From positions 51,006,465 through 51,070,464 of the forward strand of contig NC_067195.1 in NCBI RefSeq assembly GCF_000699445.3: DNA of 64,000 nt. Direction: 5' to 3'. Below are positions 37,081 to 49,106 of this stretch, in pieces; within the stretch, counting starts at the first letter, position 1; every line of letters starts with the position of its first letter. The DNA comes from Schistosoma haematobium (lineage: Eukaryota > Platyhelminthes > Trematoda > Strigeidida > Schistosomatidae). Under the pieces are notes generated by a model. That model saw only the letters and a program-made list of their open reading frames with translations, ran no database searches and was not told the origin of the DNA. The position numbers and the translations under genes are program-made.

Positions 37081-37668
37081 TTACTAAAACATCCAAAAAA
37101 ACTCCCTTCTGAAAATATTTTTTGATAAAAATCACTTTTCACATCGGAAAATCACTTCAAACTTTCTAGATATTTGTAAATAGTTTAACTTTGGTTCATT
37201 CAGTTAGATTCAGTTCAAACAACTAATGTTTGTGTTATACGGTTACACGTTGATACACATGTTTGTGCTCCCATTCTATGAGTAGGGAATTAAAATTTAC
37301 CATTAAATTTTCAAGACGTAAATAGTTACATTTCAATGTTTTATTAGTCTAATGGAAGACGCTAAAAACATTCAAAGCATTTGATTTCATATTAGGTTAT
37401 GAAAAATATCTATTCTATATCTTTTTGTACTTGAAATGATTGAATTACATTGAGTAGTTTGGTGTTAATTAGCAATGGGCGAATTGTAATCCATAAAGAA
37501 AGTAAAATTGCAGAAAATGTTATAAGATTGAAAGCGGAGTGGATTTAGTGTTCGATTTTATTGCAAGCGGTTTGGTCGTAAAAAATATAGGTATTTGAGT
37601 TGGGTAACTTAATTCATTCTGTCAATCTGATATCTAAAGAATTTAAAGATTCAAATTAAAAGTATCAT
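36889..37668. repeat. Right arm of a 780-bp inverted duplication
   Basis: This is the reverse complement of 14034-14812, nearly identical. The arms lie 22 kb apart and flank VAChT and ChAT coding exons 1-3. Confidence 0.9.
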
Positions 37669-38384
37669 AGACATAATAGATAAATTGCACTCCAATAGAT
37701 GGCATTCATTCAAAACTAAGGACTAGACGAATATGACAATTATTACTATTTAACGGTCAAACAGTACCTTCAATACTGTAAAAGTTTTAGTCATTATTCA
37801 ATTTTGATGTTTAAACAAATAACTCAGATACTTTTCAATAATCATGAACAATTAGATGCGTCAGGATAAAAGCTGCAATTTCATTTTGTATTGATTAATA
37901 GTAATAACAATATCTGGTAAAAATAGATGACATCCAAATTGATAATATGATGAATATAAATTGTGTTTCGACTAAATAATCGAATGTCTCCCTACCGACA
38001 TTTAGATGTTCTCATTTATTATAAACATATTTCCATTACTACTCATAAAATACATAAAGTTTGACAAATAATTACATAATCACGGAACTTAAGCTCTCAT
38101 GATTCAGTTTCTCATTTCCAAATATATATATATTCCTAACGTATGTTAACATCCATACAAATAATCTCAAAAACAAATTATTAATGTAACCTGTTTTATG
38201 ATTCTGTTATCACAAATGTATTAGAACCGGATGTTCTGTCAAGTTGAAAAAAAAAAGAATTTTTAACGTTATGAAATCATTCTTCATTGAATTCATAAAT
38301 ATGTAGGAGTCAATTAGAGTCAAAACATATTTAGGTGAATATAAAAGCTTAACTATGATACATTTATGTTAATTTATTTATTAT
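37669..38384. other. ChAT intron 3, no feature recognised
   Basis: AT-rich, nothing recognised. Confidence 0.5.
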
Positions 38385-38900
38385 TAATTTATTTGAACAC
38401 ATAAATATTGGTACAAATGCACCGAATACATATACGCCACACAAGTCACTTGATTCGTGTGTAGGCTGGTATACTGTTCGGGTGCCAAGGTCGAAGCAGG
38501 TGGTTTCCTTAGGGGTCACACCAGGAGCCTTGGACCTAAAGGTTTGATCCACAAGGCAGTGGGGCAACGTTAGGAGATGTAGTTCCATGATAGCGGGTGA
38601 CCAACAGTTGGTTCATACGCCATTTGTTCCACCAGGATACTGGAGCACATGTGCACCATTGCTTTGAAATCAGGGTTTTCCAAACTTCTCTAAACGGATC
38701 CTCCGTATGCACCAACCCGGTTAAAGCGTCGGACATTCGCTTTTCATCCTTTCAATTTCATAAACAACACCCCTGCCACAAGAAAGCAATGAGTGTGACT
38801 TCCCTGGCAGTGGCTGTATACGCGTGGCCATGTGAGAGCATTTCAAGAGGGAGAGCTAACTCTCCCCACCCTCGGCCGTACCAAGGCACTTGGAGCTTTA
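38385..38900 (-). repeat. R500 dispersed repeat, near full length
   Basis: It shares nearly every block with 50818-51323 in reverse orientation. In the opposite sense it would end in GTGTTCAAATAAA, which suggests a transcribed element with a terminal polyadenylation-like signal. Confidence 0.8.
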
Positions 38901-39224
38901 TGTTAATTTAATGAAATAGGACACATATAAGTGTAACATAACTGAAATATTCTATAGATCTCAGCAAAAACAAAAAAACCATAGTGTACATAGTATTGAA
39001 TCTGTAGTTCTTAAGAGTAAAACTTATGAGCATTGAAAAAAAATTTCATTCCTGTTCAGAATTATTTTAAAATGTACACCAAATAATTTTGATAAACTTC
39101 ACCTTCCGAAATGATATCAATCAAAAACATTTAACAGAACTACTCATTTCCTTGGTAAAATGTTAGACATTGCGAGAATATCGATAAAAAAATTGAATAA
39201 CGTTACTTAACAATTTCTGTTAAA

Positions 39225-39660
39225 GTTTTAATATCAACAGTTGAGATCATGAGTCAGTTGAAGTTAGACCACCATGGAAAGCCTGGAAGCACTGAACGGC
39301 CGTTTCGTCCTATTGTGGGACTCCTCAGAAGTTCGCGTCCACGATCCTGCCCGCGGGATTCGAACCCGGGACCTATCAGTCTCGCGCCAGACGCTTAAAC
39401 AACTAGACCACCGAGCCGGCATCCAACGGTGTTAATGTCTAGCTTCAACTAATCCACGAAATTGAGCGACACATCCATCATTGTTGTCAGTGAGTTACTA
39501 CCTCACAACTGACCCGGTCGAACTCCACTGGTCACTGCTTCTCACTAGAACCCCAGGATATATCTCCTGAAGCCAGTCACTAGTGAGCATATGTTGATTA
39601 GTATCAGAAGGGGTTTTGTGGAGATTGTAGTAATTTCAGTAGTTGAGATCATGAGTTTTA
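39225..39660 (-). repeat. Class A SINE, full unit plus start of a second (tandem)
   Basis: The unit is complete on the minus strand with a perfect B box (GGTTCGAATCC). Its hammerhead (about 39336-39289) keeps core CTGAGGA, stem II GTCC/GGAC and GAAA, but has a GTT cleavage site and a damaged stem I. The tail motif GATCATGAG at 39245 recurs at 39647, so the unit length is 402 bases. Confidence 0.85.
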
Positions 39661-41687
39661 ATAGACCAAAAGTCATATTTTAGTTTAGGATAATATTCTT
39701 TTTAATTCATTTGCCGTAATGTACATTTATGATAACACAGAGTATTTGTTTATATCAATTTAGTGTTTCAGGTTGACATTATCTTAGTTGTATATATCAT
39801 ATTGAATAAATATCAAATATCAATAAAATCAGTACATAAATGAGTAGATTTGATTAATAAGTGATTGCTGTATTTTCAGAAAGTGAATAGGGTATGTTTC
39901 TGTCTTTAGGTTTTATCTAGTACAAATCACTGTTTCTTATTACAAGTACCATATTTCAGTGGTTATATGAATTGGTTATAAGGTTTATTAACAATTTTCA
40001 ATTCAGCTATAACAGTTTAACTTTAGTCATTCCTGAGTTTAACATATTTCGTAAGTTCAGCTTCAGTAATAATAAACTTCTGGTTACAATGTTGAATTTC
40101 AAGAGGTAATGGGGGAAGAAAATCAATTAAGATGCCCATTACGCTGGATGAATAGAAATCATCATTCATCCATTTAATTCAATAACGAATGAAATATATC
40201 AAAATACTTTTAAATGAACCGAATGCTGAATACCAGTTAATTCACGTGCTAAGTGATCAGTCTAGAGAGTAGGTAGGAAGTAAAGGCAAGAACTGATCCT
40301 TCCGTAAAATTCAGAGGCTTGATGGAGGGGTATCTTATATTCTGTAGATATAAGAGAAATATGGTTTGAAGGAATAAAGTCAAAAGTTTCACCACTTTAT
40401 CAATATTGCTACGTGAGGGTCGAACATCGTGTCATGAGAGAAGGTGATAAGACGAGCTAGAATTTACCCTACTAGTTAAGGATTTATTCCATTAGAAAGT
40501 GAATGATTTATAGTTCTCATACTCCTTAGTCATTTATTTTCCAAAATACTCCTAGTCGTGTTTTTTCTTTTGTTTATAAGCATGTTATTTTGCTACAGAA
40601 GAAAACATATTCTTCTATTCAGTTGTCTTGCCTTTGATCTTAAAGTATTTGAGGATTGCATTACTAATTCGATTTCGTGAACAGCCATCACCTGTTCATA
40701 TTGTATCATTGAAATATTATCAATCGACAAACATTCTTTTCTTTCATTTTAATAAATAAAAATCGCTGCATAAAGTCTAGGTTTTCATACCGACTACCTC
40801 TAACCACCAAAATAGTGCACGCGATGTTGAGTCATTTAGGCTAGTGACCGAATTGCTAATTGGTTGATAGAATTCGGTTACTACTAAAGACTAGACTAAT
40901 ATGATATTATTCATTACACAATAATCAAAAACTTTAGTCTGGTATGTAAATATTGATCATTTTGACATGTGAATTCTCGATCTCGGGGTGACCAGTTTAA
41001 TAATATATCAAAATATTGTTACATTCGAATAACTGACCGAATGAAATGAATATCTTTAAATTCATAAATACTCATTCACGAGTGAAACTAAGATTAACAA
41101 TACTTTCTATTTATACTAAACATACATAAAGTTACCTTACTTAGTGGTTATCATGTTTTCACAAGTGGCTAGACTTGGAAATAAACACAGTGATCTATTG
41201 ATTCGGTTAAGTGAGCGATGGGATAGGAAATCCATAACAACGATATTACGATGTCATAAATTAGACGTTTGCCCTCATTTTTTAATCTTGATGCCTCGTA
41301 GTGAATTTCAAGTATCTAAGTGAATACACATTGGTAATAAGTTCCAAAGAATGAAAAAAAGGCTCACATGTAAATCTTTCTGATTTTCAGCGACTTCGTA
41401 GTTAATATCAGGTCACAACGAGAAATATTGTCAATTTAAGAGTTTAAACATGCTTAATTCACAGATACTGAAAAGTATTCTACACCTTAGAAATTTTTTT
41501 ATATAAAAATATCAATGTTCTCCTTTACTTTCATATACTTATTTGCACTGAAGAAGAAAATCTATTTTTATTTATGACGTTATTCGTCTTCTATTTTTCT
41601 ATTTTCTTTTCACCACCACTTATATCATCTCCCAGTAAATAAAATTAGACTAAGTAAAGCCTACTGTGTAGGTTTGCATGTAGTTGA

Positions 41688-41690
<3 letters not shown>
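39661..41690. other. ChAT intron 3, no feature recognised
   Basis: AT-rich, nothing recognised. Confidence 0.5.

Positions 41691-41760
<70 letters not shown>
41691..41760. repeat. (TA)n microsatellite, 70 bases
   Basis: Thirty-five uninterrupted TA units. Confidence 0.97.
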
Positions 41761-41763
<3 letters not shown>

Positions 41764-43262
41764 GCCCCAAGGATAGTAAGTACCAAGTAATATGAAATTA
41801 TTCATTTTCAAGATGAACCGACTTCTTTCAACAGCCTTTCATCATCTACTTCAAGTATAATTTTGGCTTTTTCATTAGCTAAATTACCACTGACGATGGA
41901 TAAATAGGTAGGAAAGTAGGTAGATATGTAGGGTGAAGTTCAGTAGGGATTTATGTGTGTTTTTCTTTATGCATGTACCAGTGGGATTGGGTTAAAAAAA
42001 TAATGAAAGAAAAACAGGGGGATAGTTTCAGTAATATCGTAATCTAATTTGTAAATTCACCTTAGTTATCTCAATTAGGTTTTTTTTTTAGTAAACTGAA
42101 GAAACTCTACTAAAATTATAGTCAACGTCGATTGCGTTATAAAAGTGTCTTGTTATGCTTTATTTTTCATCTCTTTGAAAATGTTCATCTTTATTTACAG
42201 TCAATGAAATGTTTTCTCATATCTTGGTCAATCACCTATATTTGATTCAATTTTCCTTACTTCATTTTTACCATCTGCTACTATCTATTCTTACCTGCCT
42301 ATCCTATGTATCTATCTAACTAATCATTATAACACTCGACTAGTCACTACCTTTTAATATTGATATATATTCATCATATAACAGATAAGTGTGTGTTTCG
42401 TTTTTCCTTTGTATTTCTCATTAGTGAATGCTCCAAGCATTAAATTGCTTCTTTTTTGTTTGTTTCATATCATTGTATTTTGATGAACTAGTAAGACTAG
42501 CTCTTCACTAACTCAATTATTGATTGATTCATTTTTCTCTTATGTTTCATTAAGAAAAGATGAGTGATTCACATTGAGGATTTTATTTAGATAATTGTAT
42601 TTTATAGTTATTCGTTTTACTTTTTGTTTTAAAAATCATAGAAGTAATTCATTGACAGGACTGTATGTTTTGTAAATATACATTGAACTCCATGGTGAAT
42701 CCAATTCAAACCTGGTTAACAGTAATTGAATAAACAGTTTCAAAACGATTGAATTATATCCTGTCAGGAATATAAATATTCTTTAAGTTTCAACTATCAT
42801 TAAGAGGAAACCGGTCTTACTTTAATTCATACAAATTTTTTTATGTAGAACTGTAAGTAATAAACAACCTTCAGGAAATTCATTCCATGGTGGAATGAGT
42901 ATTATAGGCGGCTAACATCACATGGAGTAATATAACATGTCGACGGTTAATGTATAGTATGATTTATCATTGAAATGAAATAATTTAGTATACTGAATAT
43001 ACCTTGGTAACTATTTGTACTTAGTAATTCTCACCAATCTAATTTTGTTCATTTACTTTATGGCTAAAATGAACCAACCTGAGTTGTAATTCAATTAAGA
43101 ATAGAAAATGACACATGGTTCTAACTACATCTTATACTGATTAATATACATCTTATTGGCCAATACATAATTGTTTGTAAGAGAACATTAGAATAAAGAA
43201 AGCATATAGTTATTTGTTCACCACTTTTAACTAGTTTATATATTAATCTTCCGGAAAATCAA
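41761..43262. other. ChAT intron 3, no feature recognised
   Basis: AT-rich, nothing recognised. Confidence 0.5.
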
Positions 43263-43267
43263 TTCCC

Positions 43268-43405
43268 AAATGCCCTGGTACGGCCGAGAGTGGGGAGAGT
43301 GCGCTCTCCTTTTCCACATGATTTCACATGGCCACGCGTATACAGGCACTGCCAGGGAAGTCCTACTCACTGCCTTCTCGTGGCAGGGCTGTTGTTTATG
43401 GACTT
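43268..43405 (+). repeat. R500 repeat, first 140 bases only
   Basis: It begins CCCTGGTACGGCCGAGAG and breaks off in GTTGTTTATGGAC, 220 bases before ChAT exon 4. Confidence 0.8.
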
Positions 43406-43631
43406 TACGGAATAATTGATAATAATAATAATATGATTATGATCTACATTTAACTGAAACTATTATTCTTTAAACCTTTACATAATCCATCGAATGAAAT
43501 CTATCGTGAACATTTCTTATAATTCAAACATATTTAGTGAATAATACATTGTCTTTTAAATTGATTAGGTAGATGAATAAAACAATTCTATACATTATTT
43601 TCATCTACGCTTTTTGTTTTATCTATATTAG

Positions 43632-43685
43632 ATTTGCTGCTCAACTGATTTCTGGAATTCTTGATTATAAAACAATATTAGATAC
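43632..43685 (+). CDS. ChAT: Choline O-acetyltransferase, coding exon 4 (small)
   Basis: This is a 54-base exon with phase-2 junctions on both sides. Joined to the AG of the previous exon it reads RFAAQLISGILDYKTILD, which matches the conserved RFAAxLIxGxLxYKxxLD segment of ChAT. The acceptor ends TATTAG at 43631 and the donor is GTAAGT. It is too short to be found by length alone and was recognised by homology and frame continuity. Confidence 0.92.
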
Positions 43686-44097
43686 GTAAGTTTCTATGAA
43701 TGAACTATTTTATATTGATCTCAAAGTTAGTTTGGATGATCTAGAAATTGTATATTTAATGAAACATGTTTCTTATAAGAATATAAACCGTTTCACAGCA
43801 CTGAAATACATTTCATTAAAATGTTTAATGTAAATTATCTGAAAGGTTATTGAAAAAACTTCATCAATGAATAGTAAATATGATCTAATTTAAAACTCTT
43901 TAGTAATATTGAAAGGGAAATTGTTAAGTTTCAAATTATTAACTTTGAAGCAGTGTACACAATATAAGTTTATTAGTGATATATACAAACCTAAAATGGA
44001 ATTGTTAATATGTACCTGGTTATTAGAATAATAAAACTTAACATTTTAATAAAAACTTATAAACAAACATTGATATTATAAGCAAAAAATATGGATA

Positions 44098-44275
44098 GTT
44101 GCTAGCAGTGGAATCCAGTTTGACGCGCGTTTCGTCCTATTTGGGACTCGTCAGCTAGATGTACCTGCGTCTCAGAGTTAATGTTCACTCTGGGACTCGA
44201 ACCCGGGACCGTTCGCTTTAAACGCCATCGCGTTATTCACTTACCTACTGAGTTTTGATAGCCATCATTGTAGTC
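44098..44275 (-). repeat. Sm-alpha SINE with hammerhead (class B)
   Basis: The minus strand has a tRNA-like head with a perfect B box (GGTTCGAGTCC) and a hammerhead at 44167-44108. The core is CTGACGA (44154-44148), stem II is GTCC/GGAC, GAAA lies at 44133-44130, and stem III is ACGCGCGT. Three extra bases (AAA) lie between the GTC cleavage site (44122) and stem I (ATCTAG/CTGGAT). Confidence 0.85.
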
Positions 44276-44659
44276 ATTATAATGGTTAAGAGACTGATAA
44301 AATGTTATCTTAATATTCATATCTGTTAAATATAGTGAATAGCAAAACTCAATTTATATTGTAAAATGAATTCGCTTTAAAAATAACAGATCCATGTTTG
44401 TTTTAATATCCTACTTAGTAAATAAAAATGAACATTGAATCGAAAATTTCACCTTACTGGTGATATTTATGTAAAAATAAAGCGAATTTTATTTTTCTTA
44501 TTGAGTAAAAGGTTTGAAGTTTCATATTTAATCTCTTTTGTTTTATTTTATAAAGATTGTGTTCTTTCATTGTTGATATAAAAGACTTCGATTGACTACT
44601 TCCTTTTCGTATTTCTGTTTTATGAAAGAATTTTATGAACATTATGATTTAGTTTTTAA

Positions 44660-44830
44660 TGAATTTGGATAGTGACTACTAGTAGAACCCAGAACTCAGA
44701 TTTTGTTCCATTTAAGACTTGTTAGGTGAATGTACTTGCATTTCATTGTTGATGCTCACATCAGAACTTTAGCTCAGTACCTTCAACCGATTGCAAATGA
44801 CTGCCAGCTTGTTTAATGTATTCTGTATCC
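44660..44830 (-). repeat. Class B SINE, strongly decayed
   Basis: It is alignable to 44098-44275 by eye, with the order stem I, GTTCCATTTAAGACTTG and promoter remnants. The core is lost. Confidence 0.55.
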
Positions 44831-45980
44831 CAATGCTAGCCACTATTCAACTTTACTAGTCACTGTCATCTCGGTATTGAATGAAGTGGATAATACTATA
44901 AAAATATGAGATGAACTCATATAATATTATTGCTTTATAGATAAAAAAAGATAAAGAAACAAATTAGTTTAGGTTTTTGACGATGGTTTTTTTCCAGAAA
45001 AGTATCCGTCTTTTTTCTTCATCGGTAAATATAATTCAGTAACGTTTTTCACTTCTGTAACTATCTCCGTTTCTCTTACTACTCTTCTTTCTGTAATTAA
45101 TAAGATTTTTGAAGTGTTAACTAAACTTTTCAATAAATTAAACTTCGTGACAATCTTTTGCTGCGGAAAAAAAACTAACAAACAACAACACGTGGAATCG
45201 GAATGGAAGACTGAATGAATAATGATAATAATAATAACAATTATTATTATTATTATTATCACAGAAAGAGCTGTGCATGCATTTAACTGATACTTACTTT
45301 GTTTGCACGTCAATTTAATGTCTCATACTTACAGAGAATGTAAGCATTGATGTAGAAAAAGTAGAGTTGTAGCGTATATGTATGCATTTGTTTGTTGGTA
45401 TGGGTGTGTGTATGTATATATAATTGTTAATTGTGTTTATCATGTAATCAAACAGCTGAGTATTATGGTGAATGCATGAATGAGTCACAAAAAGAAGGAG
45501 GGGAACTCACTAAAGAAAACTGATAACAGGAGAAGAGGGAAAAAAACTCTACATACTGTTGACCTGTTTTCCACTTCAAAAAGTTCATAATAAATTTTTT
45601 TCCCATCGTTTGCCTGAAAATATTCTTTAACATTTAGACATATATATAATCATCTATTTTCTACATTAAATAGATATATCAACCGTATAAATTCTTTTCT
45701 TTAATATTAAATATCTGACGAAAAGTAAGGTATAGAAAAGATGATGTATACATACATCAATTCAACCTTCAATGAATATCAAATTACACTTAAGTTTATT
45801 TTTATCACCTGTTTTCTTTTCTCATTTTAATAAAAAATAGAATAAAATTTTACCGCGAAAAAAACCAGATTTGAACAATTCACTTGGTGCCGTTTTACTT
45901 GTACCTTCCAATTGTTATTTAGAACTGTGATTGATCAGTCTCATGTTGGCATATGTGTATCCTTTGCTAAATTGCCTTGA
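44831..45980. other. ChAT intron 4, no feature recognised
   Basis: It holds an ATA/TAT palindrome at 45222-45260 and otherwise nothing recognised. Confidence 0.5.
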
Positions 45981-46014
45981 TATACCCTTAAGTCACAAGC
46001 TTCTTAAGTAAGGT

Positions 46015-46112
46015 GGATAGTGAAAATCAACTCTGGAATCGAGGTACATTCAGTTGATGAGTCCCAAATGGGACGAAACGCGTATCAGACTGGATTCCAA
46101 TGTTAGCCACTA
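46015..46112 (+). repeat. Class B SINE hammerhead half, decayed
   Basis: TTGATGA at 46054 replaces CTGATGA, so C3 is lost. Stem II, GAAA and a stem III remnant follow. Three bases (AGA) lie between the cleavage position and CTGGAT. Confidence 0.7.
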
Positions 46113-46136
46113 TGCATCTTTGCTTATAATGTTTGT

Positions 46137-46260
46137 AAATTAAGACAATATCGAGGCAATACGAACAGTATGCACATATGCTAATTAGAGACTAATCAAG
46201 TGCAGTCCTAAACACTAATGAAAAGATTCAAGTAAAACAATACCAAGTGAATTTAACCTT
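46137..46260 (+). repeat. Second copy of the repeat at 9596-9715
   Basis: Same orientation, moderate divergence. In both places it follows an Sm-alpha remnant. Confidence 0.65.
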
Positions 46261-46284
46261 CACACCACCGCACAAGCAGATGAA

Positions 46285-46374
46285 CATCAACTCTTGGATG
46301 GAAGTGCATCCGGCTGACGAATCCCAAATAGGACGAAACGCGCGTCAAACTGGATTTCACTGCTAGCAACTAGC
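46285..46374 (+). repeat. Class B SINE hammerhead half
   Basis: Core CTGACGA lies at 46314-46320 and GAAA at 46334-46337. Stem III is ACGCGCGT and the GTC site ends at 46346, followed by the AAA insertion and CTGGAT. Stem II next to the core is A opposite C, which should impair activity. Confidence 0.75.
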
Positions 46375-46854
46375 GATCTTTGATTAAAAAGATTTGAACA
46401 ATGTTTTTTTTTCTCTTGGTTTTCTGATAAGATTTACTTCCGTTAAAAAAAGAAGGAAAAATAATAATGATAAATTCACTGATGATAATGATTGTTTGTA
46501 CCTCTTTCCTTCTTCTCCTTTACTTTTCTTACAATTTTCCTTCAAAGTAAACAATTTTTCTTTGCATTTATTTACTTAATAAAATTTAATTAATCAGTTG
46601 GAATACACGCAAATATAGTATGAACAATAATAGCTAAGAAAAGAAAATTTTATTATGTTTTATATGGTGTAATTTATACTAAGTTATCAAAAACTAAACG
46701 TTTACTCACTATATTCTATGGTTAATGTTTCTTATTTATTCTAAGAAATTCATAAAGTATTACAAAGTAGAATTCAGATAATTTTAACTATCATGGTAAT
46801 CAGGCTATTCTTTCAAATAATGGTCCCCGATTATACCATATACTGAAATTGATT

Positions 46855-47280
46855 GACAATCATCAGAATGGGAGTTTGTAGAGATTGTAGTAATTTTAAT
46901 ACTTGGTATCATGCGTCAATTTAAGCTAGACTACTCTTGAAAACCTGGAAGCACTGGACTGCCGTTTCGTTTCAGTATGGGAATTTTTAGGAGTGCCCAT
47001 CCATGATCCTGCACCCGGGACTTGAACAAATGACCTCCAGTCCCGTAAGTGGACGCTCAACCTCTAGATCACTGAGCCGACATCCAACGGTGTTAATATC
47101 TAACTTTAATCAATCTGTGACCTTGAGCAACCATTCATTCATTGTCTGTGGGAGATAACTGTCAACACCTGACACGGATCGGACTCTACTGCTCATGACT
47201 CCTAAATGGAACTCCAAGAAATCTATCTTGAAGCTAGTCTATAATGACCACATAATTATTATCAGGATGGAAGACTGTAA
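46855..47280 (-). repeat. Class A SINE, full length but decayed
   Basis: The order of 5' segment, tRNA head, hammerhead remnant and tail is kept, with many substitutions. The core is lost. Confidence 0.75.
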
Positions 47281-47283
47281 AGA

Positions 47284-47455
47284 TGCCGGCTCAGTGGTCT
47301 AGAGGTTAAGCATTTGCGCGCGAGACCGAAGGTCCTGGGTTCGAATCCCGCACGCGGGATCGTGGATGCGCACTGTTCAGGAGTTCCATACTAGAATGAA
47401 GTGGCCGTGTAGTGCTTCCACGTTTACATTAGACAGTGTTACTAACTTTATGGAC
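47284..47455 (+). repeat. Class A SINE with perfect pol III boxes
   Basis: The head reads GCCGGCTCAGTGGTCTAGAG (A box) and the B box GGTTCGAATCC is exact. The hammerhead is dead (TTCAGGA, GAATGAAG). It is not a tRNA gene, because no complete cloverleaf can be drawn. It starts four bases after the end of the minus-strand copy, giving a head-to-head pair. Confidence 0.8.
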
Positions 47456-48480
47456 AATAATATAAAATACAAATAGCTTCTTATCATCCTAAATTTAAAC
47501 GGTTACAGGTTTCTTTTTCTTTGGTTTGTTTTTTAACCATAAACGTTCTTGAAAATTACTCCGTTTTCATTTTATTTTCAAACGATTTGTACAACTTATT
47601 ATAAATAGACAGAAAATACAATGAGTGGGTAATAAGTGATACCACATTACTGCTGTATTAACTTTAATTACATACGGCATAAATTTCTTTTCGGTAGGTA
47701 TCCAATCGTTTTTCGCAAAATAACTGTTAAAAATAAACTTTAATCATTCGAATAGCATTTTAACTTTCTTACTCAGTGGTAAATTGGATTCAAAGAGTCT
47801 GTCATAATAGATTCAAAGAGATGTCACCTAACAATTTAGTATATACACCTATGTTAAACTGATTCGATAACAATAAATGTTAACAAGTTTATGCTATAAA
47901 CCATTCAAGAACTTTTACTGCCAAACTTCTATAACTTTTATCAAATATAACCAATGGTCGTAACGAATATTGGTAATTTGATCTGGTTTGCCCAACAAAA
48001 TAAATTCAGTAATATAACATACGTTGCTTTTCAGCTTTCATCTGATATCAGGAATAACATTTTCAGTATTCTTCTAAACGATCATGTGTGGGTCTTTGAT
48101 TAAGTTTTGTACCATGTAATAATATTTTGGCTCGATTCTTCTCATGGTTCAATAAATGGTAATCGGCTAGTTCTTTTTTGAATCTCTTAACAAAACAGTG
48201 TAGTTATTGTCAGAACTAATGAAAAATCAATCCTTCGTTACGCGTGAAACGAACATACTGTTTCACGTTGACTAAAAATGAAAATCATCGTACATCACAA
48301 TAAAAAACTCAATTTGAATATAATGACAGGGTTATGTTTAATTGAAACTTAAAACGATCAACTTCCTTAAGTTTTTAATACGGGTAGCAGTTAGTGTATC
48401 AATGAAATTTCTGTCATCAGTTATCACAGTTCAAATTATAATTTTCTGAGAGAAAAAAAAATAGAGTACACATTGAAATA
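47456..48480. other. ChAT intron 4, 3' part, no feature recognised
   Basis: AT-rich, nothing recognised. Confidence 0.5.
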
Positions 48481-48484
48481 AAGA

Positions 48485-48620
48485 ACCGATCAATGTTGGA
48501 CGACCATTAAAAACATCAAAGTACTGGATGGTTGTTTAGTGGATCCACCATCAATGACCACCATTGGTAGGTTCATGATCTCAGTAAAATTCAACATACT
48601 CCACAATTCCAAACTGACAG
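48485..48620. repeat. Fold-back class A SINE tails
   Basis: A minus-strand tail is followed by a plus-strand tail, with the middle of the element missing. Confidence 0.55.
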
Positions 48621-48824
48621 ATAAACATATTTTAAGTCATTCCACATTTAAACAAGAACAGTAACACCTAGAATCATTTCAGTTCAATCCCTCATCTACT
48701 TAATAATACCATCAAAATATAAATGAATTAATTATGTAATATTCTGTTTCTTAACTCAGTATGATATTTTTATGTGTAAATATTTTAATTTAAGAAGTTA
48801 TAAACTCATTTTATTCTATTTTAG

Positions 48825-49005
48825 ACGTTCACTTCCAATCGATCGAGCACGGCATAGTAAAAAAGGTCAACCATTTTGTATGGAACAATATTATCGATTA
48901 TTTAGTTCATATCGTTATCCAGGTAAAACTAAAGATATACTTGTAACAACATCTGAACGAGATCCATTCGATCCTGAACATATTATTGTTATTTATTTAG
49001 ATCAG
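48825..49005 (+). CDS. ChAT: Choline O-acetyltransferase, coding exon 5
   Basis: This exon has 181 bases, entering in phase 2 and leaving in phase 0. It encodes GQPFCMEQYYRLFSSYRYPG, the family's highly conserved QPLCMxQYYxLFSSYRxPG motif, followed by a segment ending HIIVIYLDQ. The acceptor is ATTTTAG at 48824 and the donor is GTAATT. An open frame continues upstream to an ATG at 48772, but that part is intronic. Confidence 0.96.
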
Positions 49006-49106
49006 GTAATTTTCTAAAAAAATATATTCTTTTTTATATCAAGGAATGATGTCTAGTTTTAAAATAATAAATTGCAATTCTTTAAAAAAGCAGTTGGTTA
49101 TATTTT

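Noticed and set aside
35244..41760. CRISPR-like or other regular arrays
   Set aside because: The only regular arrays are simple TA, TC and TCTA microsatellites.
47284..47362. A tRNA gene, suggested by perfect A and B boxes
   Set aside because: No acceptor stem or complete cloverleaf can be formed, and the sequence is the head of a dispersed SINE.
48772..48824. Coding start at the ATG at 48772
   Set aside because: The sequence before 48825 is intron ending in ATTTTAG, and the previous exon joins in frame at 48825.
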